From the NCBI RefSeq assembly GCF_900129585.1, contig NZ_FQWF01000008.1, positions 62,001 through 126,000 on the forward strand: a stretch of DNA of 64,000 nucleotides. Direction: 5' to 3'. The number at the start of each line of letters is the position of its first letter. Position 1 is the stretch's first letter. Both the position numbers and the translations under genes were made by a program. Source of the DNA: Flavobacterium micromati. GTDB taxonomy: Bacteria; Bacteroidota; Bacteroidia; Flavobacteriales; Flavobacteriaceae. Shown here one piece after another: positions 38,315-46,648 of the stretch. The notes beneath the pieces are model-generated. The model saw only the letters and a list, made by a program, of their open reading frames with translations. It had not been told where the DNA came from and did no database searches.

Positions 38315-40369
38315 TTAGTTTCTTATAAACTGTATTGTCTTTGTCTCAAAATTATTTTTAGTTAGTTTCAAGAAATAAATACCTTTCGAAAGTCCAGAAA
38401 CATTTATTTCAAGATCTTCAGAAGTGATTAGCGTTTTGGATTCTATAATTTGTCCTAAATTATTAATTAGGGTATACATTTCTGGAATTTCGAGTTTGTT
38501 TTCGGCAAAAATATTGATGAAAGTTGACGCCGGATTTGGATATAAAATTAATGAACTGAAACGTTTAACTTCGGAATTTCCTAACGAATCAATTCTAAAA
38601 CTTGTTGATTCGCTTGCGCCAAATTCACCACCAGATGCAATAATTTCGCCAGTTGGAGTTGTTAACGTATAAGAACCATTTCCATACTCACAACAAATAC
38701 CGTCTTCTTCTGTGTCTTCAATTGTAAAAGTGTAACATTCGTTATTAATTAAATTAAAAGTGGTTTGAAATGGAGCAGGAAGAGGAGCGCTTTCTGAGGT
38801 ATTAGTGTAAGGACCACCTTCAAATACCGTTGTTCCCAAAGTATTTTTTAGTGTCCAAGTTGTTTCCTGTCCAAAGAAATCTCTTTGTAATACAAAATTT
38901 ATTGACGTCGTTGCATAAGATTTTACAATGCTAAATTTTAAAGTTTCAGTATTGTTATTATTATTCTGGTCTGTCGTGCCATTTACCGTAAGAATCTCAG
39001 CAATAAAAGAATGATTTCCACCTATTGTTGTCAAACTATTTAAAGTAATGTTTTCAGTTTCGCCAGGCGCCAAATTTCCAGTCCAATTAACAGTGCGAAA
39101 GTTCGCATTATCAATACCAAAACGGATTGTAGCCAAAGTTATAGTAGCACTGCCTTTATTGACTATTTTAAGTACCGGAGCAAATGAGTTGCTGCAGGAA
39201 GTCAGGTTTAATTTGACAATTAAAATAGATGCGTCATTTGTAAATACGGTTCCAGCAGTTAGCGCATCAGAATTTTTCAATGATACTCTTCTTGCTGAAT
39301 TGTTTAGTACTGTTGTCATTCGCAACTTTTGGTCGGCCGTAAAAATGTTCATACAAGCATCATCAGTGTAATCCATGTAATTTCTAAACATATCTACACC
39401 AGCTGAATCTGGGCAGGAGTCAACAATTCTTGTTGGGCAGCCTTCATTAGCCTCTTTTGCATTAGGTGTGTCGTTACAAAAGTCATCAACTGTACAGCCG
39501 TCTACTTTTCCTACCTCGCCATCTCCCCAAATATGTCTTAATCCCAACCAGTGCCCTACTTCGTGAGTTGTAGTCCTACCTTTATCATAATCAGCACCAT
39601 AAGTACCTGCAGCAAAATAGCTTGAAGAACCAAAAAATCTATATCCTATCACCACGCCATCAGTTGCAGCTATTCCTTCATTTGCATTAATTCCGCTAAG
39701 ACCTGACTGACTTGGGAATTGAGCATATCCTAAGACTGTTTGATCACTAAATTTAACCACCCATATATTTAGATATTTTTCAGGATTCCAAATTGTTTGT
39801 GGTTTTACAATAGCATCAATATCTTCTAATGACCAGTTTTCCTGAGTAAGACTAACACGGTCAATTCCGTTAGATAAAACTCCCGCTGGATCTCTCTTTG
39901 CGAGCGCAAACTCAATTTCTGTATCTGCTCCCACCGCGTCTGAATTGAATCCTGGCGTGCTCACTCTGCGTCTAAAGTCTTCATTTAGCACCCGTATTTG
40001 AGAGATGACTTGCTCATCAAATATATTTTCATCTCCGCCAATAACATCTCCGTTGTGGATTACGTGTACCACGACTGGAATAGTGATTAGCACATTAGTT
40101 CGAAATCCTTTTGATTCGCTTTGTTTTTTCTTGCTTTCAAGCACTTTTGGAGTAATCCAATTTTCAAAATCGGTTTTTGAAAGTCTATTTGTCTTTTTTG
40201 ATTTTAGAAATTCTTCATACTGGGTGCTAGCGCAGCGTATTACAGATCCATTTTTAATTGTTTCCTTTTTGCCAAAAAGATTGACCTCACGAGTACCAAC
40301 TACTTGCGCGAAAATACTGTGACCCAAAAAATACAGTACTATTGAGAACAAAAACGTAATTTTTTTCAT
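38315..40369 (-). CDS. Secreted M43-type metalloprotease with T9SS sorting domain
   Basis: A 684-residue secreted zinc metalloprotease of the pappalysin (M43) group. The start MKKITFLFSIVLYFLGHSIFAQ gives a proper signal peptide; an upstream in-frame ATG at 40417 would bury it. The zinc site is HEVGHWLGLRHIWGDG (HExxHxxGxxH), and the Met-turn region is FRNYMDYTDDACMNIFT. Cysteines around GCTVDDFCNDTPN are typical of M43. A CARDB-like beta domain follows (SCSNSFAPVLKIVNKGSATI), then another beta domain with a DTEEDGICCEYGNGSY segment. The C-terminus is a type A T9SS sorting domain (ILYPNPAS through GIYFLKLTKN). Confidence 0.93.
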   Translation of the reverse strand: MKKITFLFSIVLYFLGHSIFAQVVGTREVNLFGKKETIKNGSVIRCASTQYEEFLKSKKTNRLSKTDFENWITPKVLESKKKQSESKGFRTNVLITIPVVVHVIHNGDVIGGDENIFDEQVISQIRVLNEDFRRRVSTPGFNSDAVGADTEIEFALAKRDPAGVLSNGIDRVSLTQENWSLEDIDAIVKPQTIWNPEKYLNIWVVKFSDQTVLGYAQFPSQSGLSGINANEGIAATDGVVIGYRFFGSSSYFAAGTYGADYDKGRTTTHEVGHWLGLRHIWGDGEVGKVDGCTVDDFCNDTPNAKEANEGCPTRIVDSCPDSAGVDMFRNYMDYTDDACMNIFTADQKLRMTTVLNNSARRVSLKNSDALTAGTVFTNDASILIVKLNLTSCSNSFAPVLKIVNKGSATITLATIRFGIDNANFRTVNWTGNLAPGETENITLNSLTTIGGNHSFIAEILTVNGTTDQNNNNNTETLKFSIVKSYATTSINFVLQRDFFGQETTWTLKNTLGTTVFEGGPYTNTSESAPLPAPFQTTFNLINNECYTFTIEDTEEDGICCEYGNGSYTLTTPTGEIIASGGEFGASESTSFRIDSLGNSEVKRFSSLILYPNPASTFINIFAENKLEIPEMYTLINNLGQIIESKTLITSEDLEINVSGLSKGIYFLKLTKNNFETKTIQFIRN

Positions 40370-40518
40370 ATAATCAGATTCTAGCATCTTGTTGAATCGA
40401 AGTTGGATTTCCCACACGATTTCGCAAATAAGTTAATTAATAGGAATTGGGTATAATTGCAGTACAAATTTCGAATAAAATTAAATAAATTTCTTTAGCG
40501 TTTGTTATTGTTGCCAAT

Positions 40519-41145
40519 TTATTTTCCATTAAATGTAGTCATTGTGTTTTCTAAGCCTGCTGTTCCAAAGGATTTTATAATTTCTGATGCTATTTCCAGA
40601 CGTTCGGAAAGTGCTGTTTTTTCAGCATCGTCCCAATCTCCAAGTACATAATCTACTTGCTTTCCTTTCTTGAATTCATCACTGATACCAAAACGGAAGC
40701 GAGCATAAGCTTGCGTGTTTAAAACTAGATTGATATTTTTTAATCCGTTGTGTCCGCCATCACTTCCCTTAGGTCTGATGCGAATACTTCCAAAAGACAG
40801 ATTCAAATCATCTGTAATCACAAAAATATTTTCCAACGGAATTTTTTCTTTCTCCATCCAATACTGAACTGCCTTACCGCTTAAATTCATATAGGTATTT
40901 GGTTTTAGTAGTAAAAAAGTTCTGCCTTTAAATTTGTATTCGGCTAGAGCACCAAGTTTAACGGTTTCAAAAGAGACTCCTTCCTTTCGAGCTAAAAAAT
41001 CTACCACCTTGAAGCCTATGTTATGGCGTGTATTAACGTATTCAGCACCTATGTTGCCTAAACCAACGATTAAATATTTCTTCATTTTAGATTTATTGTC
41101 TTCTGTTTTTGCAGATGAAAACAGTTTGTTTATCCATTTTATCAT
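40519..41145 (-). CDS. pth: Peptidyl-tRNA hydrolase
   Basis: Recycles peptidyl-tRNA released from stalled ribosomes. The catalytic histidine is in NTRHNIGF, the conserved Asp in VITDDLNLSFG, and RPKGSDGGHNGLKNI contacts the tRNA. The track frame begins with a 20-residue extension (MIKWINKLFSSAKTEDNKSK) before MKKYLIVGLGNIG. A TACTTTTG promoter box ends 4 bp before the first ATG, so transcription could begin at or just after it; the internal ATG at 41085 is therefore a real alternative. It follows rplY in the family's usual order but is separated by almost 1 kb of repeats. Confidence 0.93.
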   Translation of the reverse strand: MIKWINKLFSSAKTEDNKSKMKKYLIVGLGNIGAEYVNTRHNIGFKVVDFLARKEGVSFETVKLGALAEYKFKGRTFLLLKPNTYMNLSGKAVQYWMEKEKIPLENIFVITDDLNLSFGSIRIRPKGSDGGHNGLKNINLVLNTQAYARFRFGISDEFKKGKQVDYVLGDWDDAEKTALSERLEIASEIIKSFGTAGLENTMTTFNGK

Positions 41146-41149
41146 GCTG

Positions 41150-41157
41150 CAAAAGTA
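41150..41157 (-). promoter_or_regulatory. -7 promoter box immediately before pth
   Basis: Minus-strand TACTTTTG, followed by CAGC and the pth ATG. The context is almost the same as at panD (TACTTTTG, TAGC, ATG). Confidence 0.48.
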
Positions 41158-41518
41158 AACTTAATTAGCTATTGTGGGAATATATGTTTGCATTATTTCA
41201 GTTGAGATGCTGCCGTAAAACAATTGGATTTTTAGTCGAATACGGTTTTTTAAATTTTGAGCGACTACCATTTAGTTTATACCAAATAGTCTTTGAAAGT
41301 ACTGTCCTATTTTTGTCAAATCGAGCGCAGTCGAGATTACGAACGATTTACAAACAACGTTTCGTGCTTCATTACAATAATGAAGACCTGCTCAACCGGA
41401 AAAATTTCAATTCTTATTAACGGTAAATTCAAAACATAAATGGTATTAGATATTGATAAGCCATTGAATTTATGCTCATAAAATTATGATTTACAAAAAT
41501 AGCTCAAGCAATATAGCC

Positions 41519-41750
41519 GAATATTGTGGAGATTCCTCGTTCCAGGGAATGACAAAATAAACCGATAATAGTAAAATTGTAGTTTGTTAACGCTCTTAAC
41601 TGACTCGGTTTTTACTAAAAAGTCTTTTTAAAGCAGAGCGTCTAAACTAGCCCCGATTGCAGGGAAAATCCTTTTTGTAAGCCGGTAGGCGAACAAAAAG
41701 ATTGCACTGAAAAGCGGGACGAAAGTTGTTATGAAAACAAAAACGCCTGC
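41519..41750. repeat. Dispersed-type repeat unit, copy 1, with structured core
   Basis: The unit begins AATATTGTGGAGATTCCTCG and ends in an RNA-like core at 41642-41725. The core pairs CCCG/CGGG on the outside, CTTTTTGT/ACAAAAAG inside, and GCC-GGTA-GGC as a small hairpin. A second copy follows at a 281-bp offset. I recall similar 'CCCCGAT...ATCCTTTTTG' elements scattered in Flavobacteria; they may correspond to a published Flavobacterial RNA motif (Flavo-1), which I could not check. Confidence 0.7.
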
Positions 41751-41799
41751 TTCAAATGTTTAGAAAAAGATTCATAAATATAGGATAACACATGCAGTC

Positions 41800-42030
41800 G
41801 AATATTGTGGAAATTCCTCGTTCTTCGGAGTGAAAAAATAAGCCGATAATAGTAAAATTGTAGTTTGTTAATGCTCTTAATTGACTCGGTTTTTACTAAA
41901 AAGTCTTTTTAAAAACAGAACGTCTAAACTAGCCCCGATTGCAAGGAAAATCCTTTTTGTAAGCCGCTAGGCGAACAAAAAGATTGCACTGAAAAGCGGG
42001 ACGATAGTTGTTATGAAAACAAAACAGCTG
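41800..42030. repeat. Dispersed-type repeat unit, copy 2
   Basis: Matches copy 1 along roughly 225 bp with scattered substitutions. The structured core (about 41921-42009) keeps all three stems; the inner loop changes from GGTA to GCTA without breaking its GCC/GGC stem. Confidence 0.7.
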
Positions 42031-42061
42031 CTCCTAATAAATAAAGAAGTAAAAATTAAAC

Positions 42062-42098
42062 AAAAAAAAGCATCAGTTGAAGAACTGATGCTTTTAAA
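42062..42098 (-). terminator. Terminator of rplY
   Basis: On the minus strand GCATCAGTT, loop CTTC, AACTGATGC is followed by eight T's, 16 bp past the rplY stop. Confidence 0.88.
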
Positions 42099-42114
42099 TA
42101 TGCTTGAAAAAATA

Positions 42115-42726
42115 TTATTTTTTCTTTCCTTTTACTGGAGCTTTTGCTGCTTTTGCTGCTTCTTGAGCTGCTTTCATAGCCGCACGAGAAATCTTCACTT
42201 GAGCAATTACTGTGTTGTCTGGGTGCATGATTTTGTAATCAGGCGAAGCAACTTTAGTAACGTAAAGCTTGTTACCCATGTCTAGCGGAGTAATATCAGC
42301 TTCGATAAAATCAGGAAGATTTTTTGGTAACGCTTTTACTTTAAGTTTACGTGTGTTCAAACGTAAATCTCCACCTGCCATAACTCCTTTTGACTTTCCA
42401 ACAATTTTCACAGGAACTTCCATAGTGATTTCTTTGTCATCAAATAATTGAAAGAAGTCAATGTGTAAAATTTTGTCAGACACCGGGTGAACCTGAATGT
42501 CTTGCAAAATTGCACTGAATGTTTTACCGTTTCCAAGTTCAATCACAACTGTGTGTGCGTTTGGAGTGTAAACCAAGTTTTTAAATGCCATAACTTCTGC
42601 TGAGAAATGAACTGCCTGATTTCCTCCGTATAATACGCAAGGAACCAATCCAGCATTACGTAAGGCTTTAGTCGCAACTTTGCCCACGCTTTCTCTTTCT
42701 GATCCTTTAATTGTAATCGATTTCAT
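42115..42726 (-). CDS. rplY: 50S ribosomal protein L25 (CTC form)
   Basis: Binds 5S rRNA in the large subunit. The 203-residue length is that of the two-domain CTC form. The N-terminal 5S-binding barrel includes [25 protein letters not shown]; the C-terminal CTC domain includes [17 protein letters not shown] and [12 protein letters not shown]. It ends in an alanine/lysine-rich tail ([11 protein letters not shown]). It lies between prs and pth on the same strand, with the terminator immediately after it. Confidence 0.96.
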   Translation of the reverse strand: MKSITIKGSERESVGKVATKALRNAGLVPCVLYGGNQAVHFSAEVMAFKNLVYTPNAHTVVIELGNGKTFSAILQDIQVHPVSDKILHIDFFQLFDDKEITMEVPVKIVGKSKGVMAGGDLRLNTRKLKVKALPKNLPDFIEADITPLDMGNKLYVTKVASPDYKIMHPDNTVIAQVKISRAAMKAAQEAAKAAKAPVKGKKK

Positions 42727-42759
42727 TGTAAATTTATTATAGTTATTAATATTGTTATT

Positions 42760-42902
42760 TTTCTAGTTCTTAGTACTTAGTCCTTAGTTTTTAGTCCTTA
42801 GTCCTTAGATTTTAGTTCTTAGTGCTCAGTCCTTAGTTTGTTTAATCCTTAAAAGATTTTAGTTCACTAGGGACTAGGTACTAAAAAACTAAGGACTTAA
42901 CT
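42760..42902. repeat. Low-complexity TTAGTCC repeats with inverted arms
   Basis: About ten loose copies of CTTAGT(C/T)/TTAGTCC on one side are mirrored at the right end by GGACTAGGTACTAAAAAACT, so the transcript could form a long imperfect hairpin. It fills the gap between rplY and prs. Confidence 0.7.
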
Positions 42903-42903
42903 A

Positions 42904-43845
42904 TTACATTATAAACTTCCCACTTATAGAGTTATTGTGATGTACCATGTGCATTACATCTGCAAATAGTGGTGCGCAACTCAATACTCTGATTTTTTTT
43001 GATTCTCTTTTTAACGGAATGGAATCGGTAACTATTAATTCCAATAATTTGGAATTCTCTATTTTTTCGTAGGCGTCTCCTGATAAAATGGCGTGTGTGC
43101 AAATCGCTCTTACGCTCAATGCTCCTTTTTCGATCATTAAATCAGCGGCTTTCGCCAAAGTGCCTCCGGTATCAATCATGTCATCTACTAAGATTACATT
43201 TTTTCCTTTTACCTCACCAATTAGTTCCATGGTATCGATAATGTTAGCTTCTTTTCTTTGTTTGTAACAAATTACCACATCAGACTCTAAAAATTTAGAA
43301 TAGGCATAAGCTCTTTTTGAACCACCCATATCTGGCGAAGCGATAGTCAAGTTGTCTAAACCTAAACTTTTCACATAAGGTAAAAAGATAGTCGATGCAA
43401 AAAGGTGATCTACTGGTTTTTCAAAGAATCCCTGAATTTGGTCAGCGTGCAAATCCATTGTCATTACTCTTGTTGCTCCCGCAGCATCTAATAAATTAGC
43501 AACTAGTTTAGCTCCTATTGGAACTCTTGGTTTGTCTTTTCTATCTTGTCTCGCCCAACCAAAATAAGGAATGACAGCCGTTATATGTCGTGCTGAAGCG
43601 CGTTTAGCGGCATCAATCATTAATAATAATTCCATTAAATTATCTGCTGATGGAAAAGTGGAGCAAACAATAAATACTCGTAATCCTCTTATAGACTCTT
43701 CGTAAGAAGGCTGAAATTCACCGTCACTGTATTTTGACATTGTGATTTTCCCTAATGGAATTCCGTATTGTTTTGCTATTTTTTCAGCAAGATAGACACT
43801 TTGTGAACAAGCAAAAATTTTCGCTTCTGGTTCTAGGTGTGACAT
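42904..43845 (-). CDS. prs: Ribose-phosphate pyrophosphokinase
   Basis: Makes PRPP from ribose-5-phosphate and ATP for nucleotide, histidine and tryptophan synthesis. The 313-residue protein has the PRPP synthetase signature MTMDLHADQIQGFF, the flexible-loop region WARQDRKDKPRVPIGAK, and the PRPP-binding loop VILVDDMIDTGGTLAKAAD. It is the first gene of the minus-strand prs-rplY-pth run. Confidence 0.97.
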   Translation of the reverse strand: MSHLEPEAKIFACSQSVYLAEKIAKQYGIPLGKITMSKYSDGEFQPSYEESIRGLRVFIVCSTFPSADNLMELLLMIDAAKRASARHITAVIPYFGWARQDRKDKPRVPIGAKLVANLLDAAGATRVMTMDLHADQIQGFFEKPVDHLFASTIFLPYVKSLGLDNLTIASPDMGGSKRAYAYSKFLESDVVICYKQRKEANIIDTMELIGEVKGKNVILVDDMIDTGGTLAKAADLMIEKGALSVRAICTHAILSGDAYEKIENSKLLELIVTDSIPLKRESKKIRVLSCAPLFADVMHMVHHNNSISGKFIM

Positions 43846-44040
43846 TTAATTTGTTGTTTTTTATTTCGCTGCGCTGCAAACTGTTGAGCTATATCAATTA
43901 TCAATAACTTTAGGTTTGTATTTACCTCGAATGTAGTTAGTTGTGTGTTATGTTTTTAACGAGGTGCAAATTTATAAAATTTATTCAACTCTGAAAGGAA
44001 ATAATTAAGTATTTTTAGTGGAACATTTAATATTATTTTT

Positions 44041-44048
44041 TACATTTG
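44041..44048 (+). promoter_or_regulatory. Possible -7 promoter box of tRNA-Leu
   Basis: TACATTTG fits TANNTTTG and lies about 87 bp upstream of the tRNA. No clear -33 element was found. Confidence 0.35.
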
Positions 44049-44134
44049 CAGCGTGTTAAAGGAAATGATGGTTGATTAAATACAATCGTTCTTTTATTGC
44101 GTTGAAATAGCTGTTGTTATTTCATGTCTGCTAA

Positions 44135-44214
44135 GCCCGGATGGCGGAATTGGTAGACGCGCTGGTCTCAAACACCTGTGGGAAACCGTGCCGGTTCGAC
44201 TCCGGCTCCGGGTA
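44135..44214 (+). tRNA. tRNA-Leu (CAA anticodon)
   Basis: A type II tRNA with acceptor GCCCGGA/TCCGGGT (one G-U at 1-72), discriminator A, D-arm GCGG...CGC with GG in the loop, anticodon loop CTCAAAC giving CAA, a long variable arm and T-arm GCCGG TTCGACT CCGGC. CCA is not encoded. The anticodon stem CTGGT/ACCTG has a T-T mismatch at 28-42, also present in the second copy. A hairpin followed by T's comes right after. Confidence 0.9.
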
Positions 44215-44222
44215 CATTAAAA

Positions 44223-44253
44223 ACCTCTTAATCGTATGATTGAGAGGTTTTTT
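44223..44253 (+). terminator. Terminator after tRNA-Leu
   Basis: CCTCTTAATC, loop GTAT, GATTGAGAGG, then TTTTTT. The same hairpin follows the tRNA copy at 46100-46130. Confidence 0.75.
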
Positions 44254-44344
44254 GCTTTTAACAACTATTTTGTAGATTAATTTTAAAGCCTAATTTGTAA
44301 TTGTATATGATGGATAATCTTTAACAATTTTTAAAAAGAATATA

Positions 44345-45796
44345 TTAAGCCCAAAATGGTATGTATTTTTTATACTTACGAGAGTTACTATTTGGGTCGT
44401 CGTCTTTTATTAAGCCTTCAACAATAGTTTCTTTAATTATTCGTGAAGCAATTGCGGAATTTTGCTCTTCTATTTGAAAACGCTCTCTTAAACTTTGATT
44501 TGTCATTATGTCATTTGATACATATCGTAAGCAAGCATGTTGGTAACAGGCTCTGACTTTGTCCTTTTTATCTAAAGAATTTAATTCTTTGTAACTAAAC
44601 ATAGTTATCCTAGTTCTCTTTTCTGAAATAATAAAATCAACTGCAGGAAGTTGATACATTTCATTGTAAAAAATCACTTTGTCAATTCCGCTTCCTTTTT
44701 CTTCGCACATTCCAAATCTTCGTAAAACATCAGCTAGCTTTTCATTTCTTGAAATATATTCATCAATAAAACGTTGAGGAGTAATTAAAGGTAGGCCAGG
44801 ATTTGATATTTCTATTCTGTCGGAAAAAATTTCAATCATAGGAAATCCTTTTTCATTGAAATCCTGGTGTATAAGAGCATTTGCTACCAATTCTCTTATT
44901 GCTATTTCAGGATACATTCTAGTTTCTTTTCTAAAGGCTCTCCCAATTTCCTCGTTGGCTGGTAATTGACCATTTATCCATTCTATTAGACCATCGAATC
45001 CAATTGCATATCCTCTTTTTCCTATTTGCTCACGTATGGTTTCAACTTTGTTTTTTCCTTTATAAACAATAACACGAACTGCTTTTCTCCCGATCTCTTC
45101 GAATTCTTCAAGGTTTTTTGCTAATAGTAAAGCACCAAGTTTCGTTATGTCATATAAATCTCTATTTCTTTTTATGAATTTTTCGGTTATAAATTTTTCA
45201 ATTACAGCATCTTGAGTATTTGGATAGGGTAGTTTTAATAAATCAAAATAAGTTTGTGTATTCAATAAGCTTATTATGTCTGATAAAGTAACGTTATGTT
45301 TTGCAATTAGATTTTCTAATGGTTTTGTTGGTGATTTTCTCCAAATTTTGCCTTCTTTCTCTGAAAAGTCTCCAAGTTTTCTCGTATAACTTGATACTCT
45401 GATATAGGGAATGTGTAAAAAGGAAACTGGTCTGTTTTCTGCACTTGGGATACAGAATAACGAAAGGAGTTTGTCTTTTTCATATTCGAATTGATGAATT
45501 CTAAAATCAATTTTTGGTTCTAATCGATTTATTAACCAGCTCTCTAAATCTTCTCCTCCTTTTTTAGCCACTTTAGCTTTGAATGTTGTACCTACAACTT
45601 TATGAGTTTTATCTTCGATACCAAAAATTAGATAACCAAAAGGTTGGTTATGTAAACAAGCTCCATTTGCTACAGCAGAAATGCGTTCACCGATTTCCTC
45701 AGCGGAATGATAATTCAATTTAAACTCCACCCATTCACTTTCGTTAGGCTGTTTAACTAAATCATTTACAATATTTATTAACTTTTTTTCTTCCAT
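44345..45796 (-). CDS. AlbA_2 DNA-binding / HATPase_c_4 protein
   Basis: A 483-residue protein of the 'putative DNA-binding / ATP-dependent helicase-like' group related to Schlafen AlbA_2. The N-terminal AlbA_2 domain includes NESEWVEFKLNYHSAEEIGERISAVANG and GYLIFGIED. The C-terminal ATPase-like domain has AIRELVANALIHQDF and IEISNPGLPLI. The ATG at 45796 is preferred to a TTG two codons upstream. It has no partner gene and is flanked by the duplicated tRNA-Leu. Such proteins occur in accessory and defence regions; function unknown. Confidence 0.85.
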   Translation of the reverse strand: MEEKKLINIVNDLVKQPNESEWVEFKLNYHSAEEIGERISAVANGACLHNQPFGYLIFGIEDKTHKVVGTTFKAKVAKKGGEDLESWLINRLEPKIDFRIHQFEYEKDKLLSLFCIPSAENRPVSFLHIPYIRVSSYTRKLGDFSEKEGKIWRKSPTKPLENLIAKHNVTLSDIISLLNTQTYFDLLKLPYPNTQDAVIEKFITEKFIKRNRDLYDITKLGALLLAKNLEEFEEIGRKAVRVIVYKGKNKVETIREQIGKRGYAIGFDGLIEWINGQLPANEEIGRAFRKETRMYPEIAIRELVANALIHQDFNEKGFPMIEIFSDRIEISNPGLPLITPQRFIDEYISRNEKLADVLRRFGMCEEKGSGIDKVIFYNEMYQLPAVDFIISEKRTRITMFSYKELNSLDKKDKVRACYQHACLRYVSNDIMTNQSLRERFQIEEQNSAIASRIIKETIVEGLIKDDDPNSNSRKYKKYIPFWA

Positions 45797-45798
45797 AA

Positions 45799-45886
45799 TC
45801 AAATAACCATCAAATAAGAAACCCTTGATTTTATTGGGCTTTAAATTTTAAAAGTGTCTTTTAGTCAAATAACCATCAAATAAGAA
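45799..45886. repeat. Two 22-bp direct repeats upstream of the AlbA_2 gene
   Basis: The 22-bp unit containing TCAAATAACCATCAAATAAG occurs at 45799-45820 and 45865-45886, identical and 66 bp apart, touching the gene's start. It might be a regulatory binding site; the unit itself holds the sub-repeat TCAAATAA twice. Confidence 0.7.
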
Positions 45887-45996
45887 TTGTGATTTGTTAA
45901 TAACTTTTTTTTGAAAGAAAAACTTTCAAAGTAAAATTATACTTTTTTATTTAGTCTCTCTAATTTAAATAATATATTAAGTTGATAATTGTTTTA

Positions 45997-46139
45997 TTAT
46001 TTCATGTCTGCTAAGCCCGGATGGCGGAATTGGTGGCCGCACTGGTCTCAAACACCTGTGGGAAACCGTGCCGGTTCGACTCCGGCTCCGTGTACAAAAG
46101 CCTCTTAATCGTATGATTGAGAGGTTTTTTGCTTTTATT
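45997..46139 (+). repeat. tRNA-Leu direct repeat, right copy
   Basis: Second copy of the 145-bp unit: upstream flank, tRNA sequence and terminator, with three bases missing just after the tRNA. The AlbA_2 gene lies between the two copies. Confidence 0.85.
46015..46094 (+). pseudogene. Degenerate tRNA-Leu copy
   Basis: Nearly the same as the tRNA at 44135, but the D-loop TAGACGCG is changed to TGGCCGCA and a G-to-T change in the 3' acceptor strand (CCGTGT for CCGGGT) breaks a pair with C3. The anticodon arm is unchanged. It probably does not fold or charge well. Confidence 0.7.
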
Positions 46140-46221
46140 GGGGAACAAAAAAGGTGGGCTAATTTTTATTTAAGATTTTTTCAATCTTATTTCATTTAAA
46201 CTGTTTTAGCTTAGTCCTAGT

Positions 46222-46625
46222 TTATTTTTTTCGATCTAAAAACACACTTTCGTCAACTATTTGAGGTGTCGTCTGAGATTTCACATCAATTGAACTTTTC
46301 CAGTCAAACCTTATCCCTAAGCATAATCTATTAGTCATTCTGTGAACTATAGCTAAAGCATTCCACTCTTCTTGTGTCAATTCTTTGTTGAATAAATCTA
46401 CTATTGGTCCCGTAATTCCAATTATTTCTTCATCTTCTTTCACTTTCTTCCTTAATAAATTTTTACAAAGCCCCAATAATCTCCAAAAAGTTTTTAGCTG
46501 TATAACATCCCTCAACGTTTTTATTCTCAAATACCATAAAATATTTATAGTTCTCTCCTGATTTTTCAGCCCATTTTTTGCCTAAAATGTTTTTTGATAT
46601 ACTATCGTTGTTTACATGTATAAGA
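46222..46625 (-). pseudogene. Unrecognised, apparently frame-shifted remnant
   Basis: Two overlapping minus-strand frames look coding-like. One reads WAEKSGENYKYFMVFENKNV and LEIIGAL to a stop at 46463. Another, an open frame of 102 codons (46530-46222), reads KELTQEEWNALAIVHRMTNR. The first lacks a start codon. The pattern fits a gene whose frame is broken near 46470. The first piece faintly resembles the C-terminal end of restriction-type subunits, but I cannot name it. It lies just downstream of rhuM. Confidence 0.35.
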
Positions 46626-46648
46626 CGTCATTCAATTTTTTTTGAATT

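Larger units (their letters stand above)
41158..42060. other. Repeat-rich intergenic region between pth and rplY
   Basis: About 900 bp without a supported gene. It contains a TCGAGCGCAGTCGAG segment (about 41320-41335), two direct-repeat units with a 281-bp period (41519-41750 and 41800-42030), and the terminator of rplY at its right end. In related genomes rplY and pth are normally closer, so this is probably a repeat landing site. Confidence 0.65.
44117..44262 (+). repeat. tRNA-Leu direct repeat, left copy
   Basis: About 145 bp including 18 bp upstream, the whole tRNA and its terminator. It matches about 45997-46139 at an offset of 1877-1880 bp and flanks one gene. Confidence 0.85.

Noticed and set aside
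41172..41420. Plus-strand 82-residue ORF between pth and rplY
   Set aside because: It lies in the repeat-rich gap, has no family resemblance, and part of it is a repeated intergenic sequence.
42013..42285. 90-residue plus-strand ORF overlapping rplY
   Set aside because: It is antisense to the rplY terminator and coding region, and its hydrophobic residues come from the alanine/lysine-rich tail of L25 read backwards.
44135..46094. Classical integrative element at the tRNA-Leu gene
   Set aside because: The duplication covers the whole tRNA and upstream flank instead of only its 3' end, and no integrase or recombinase gene is seen.
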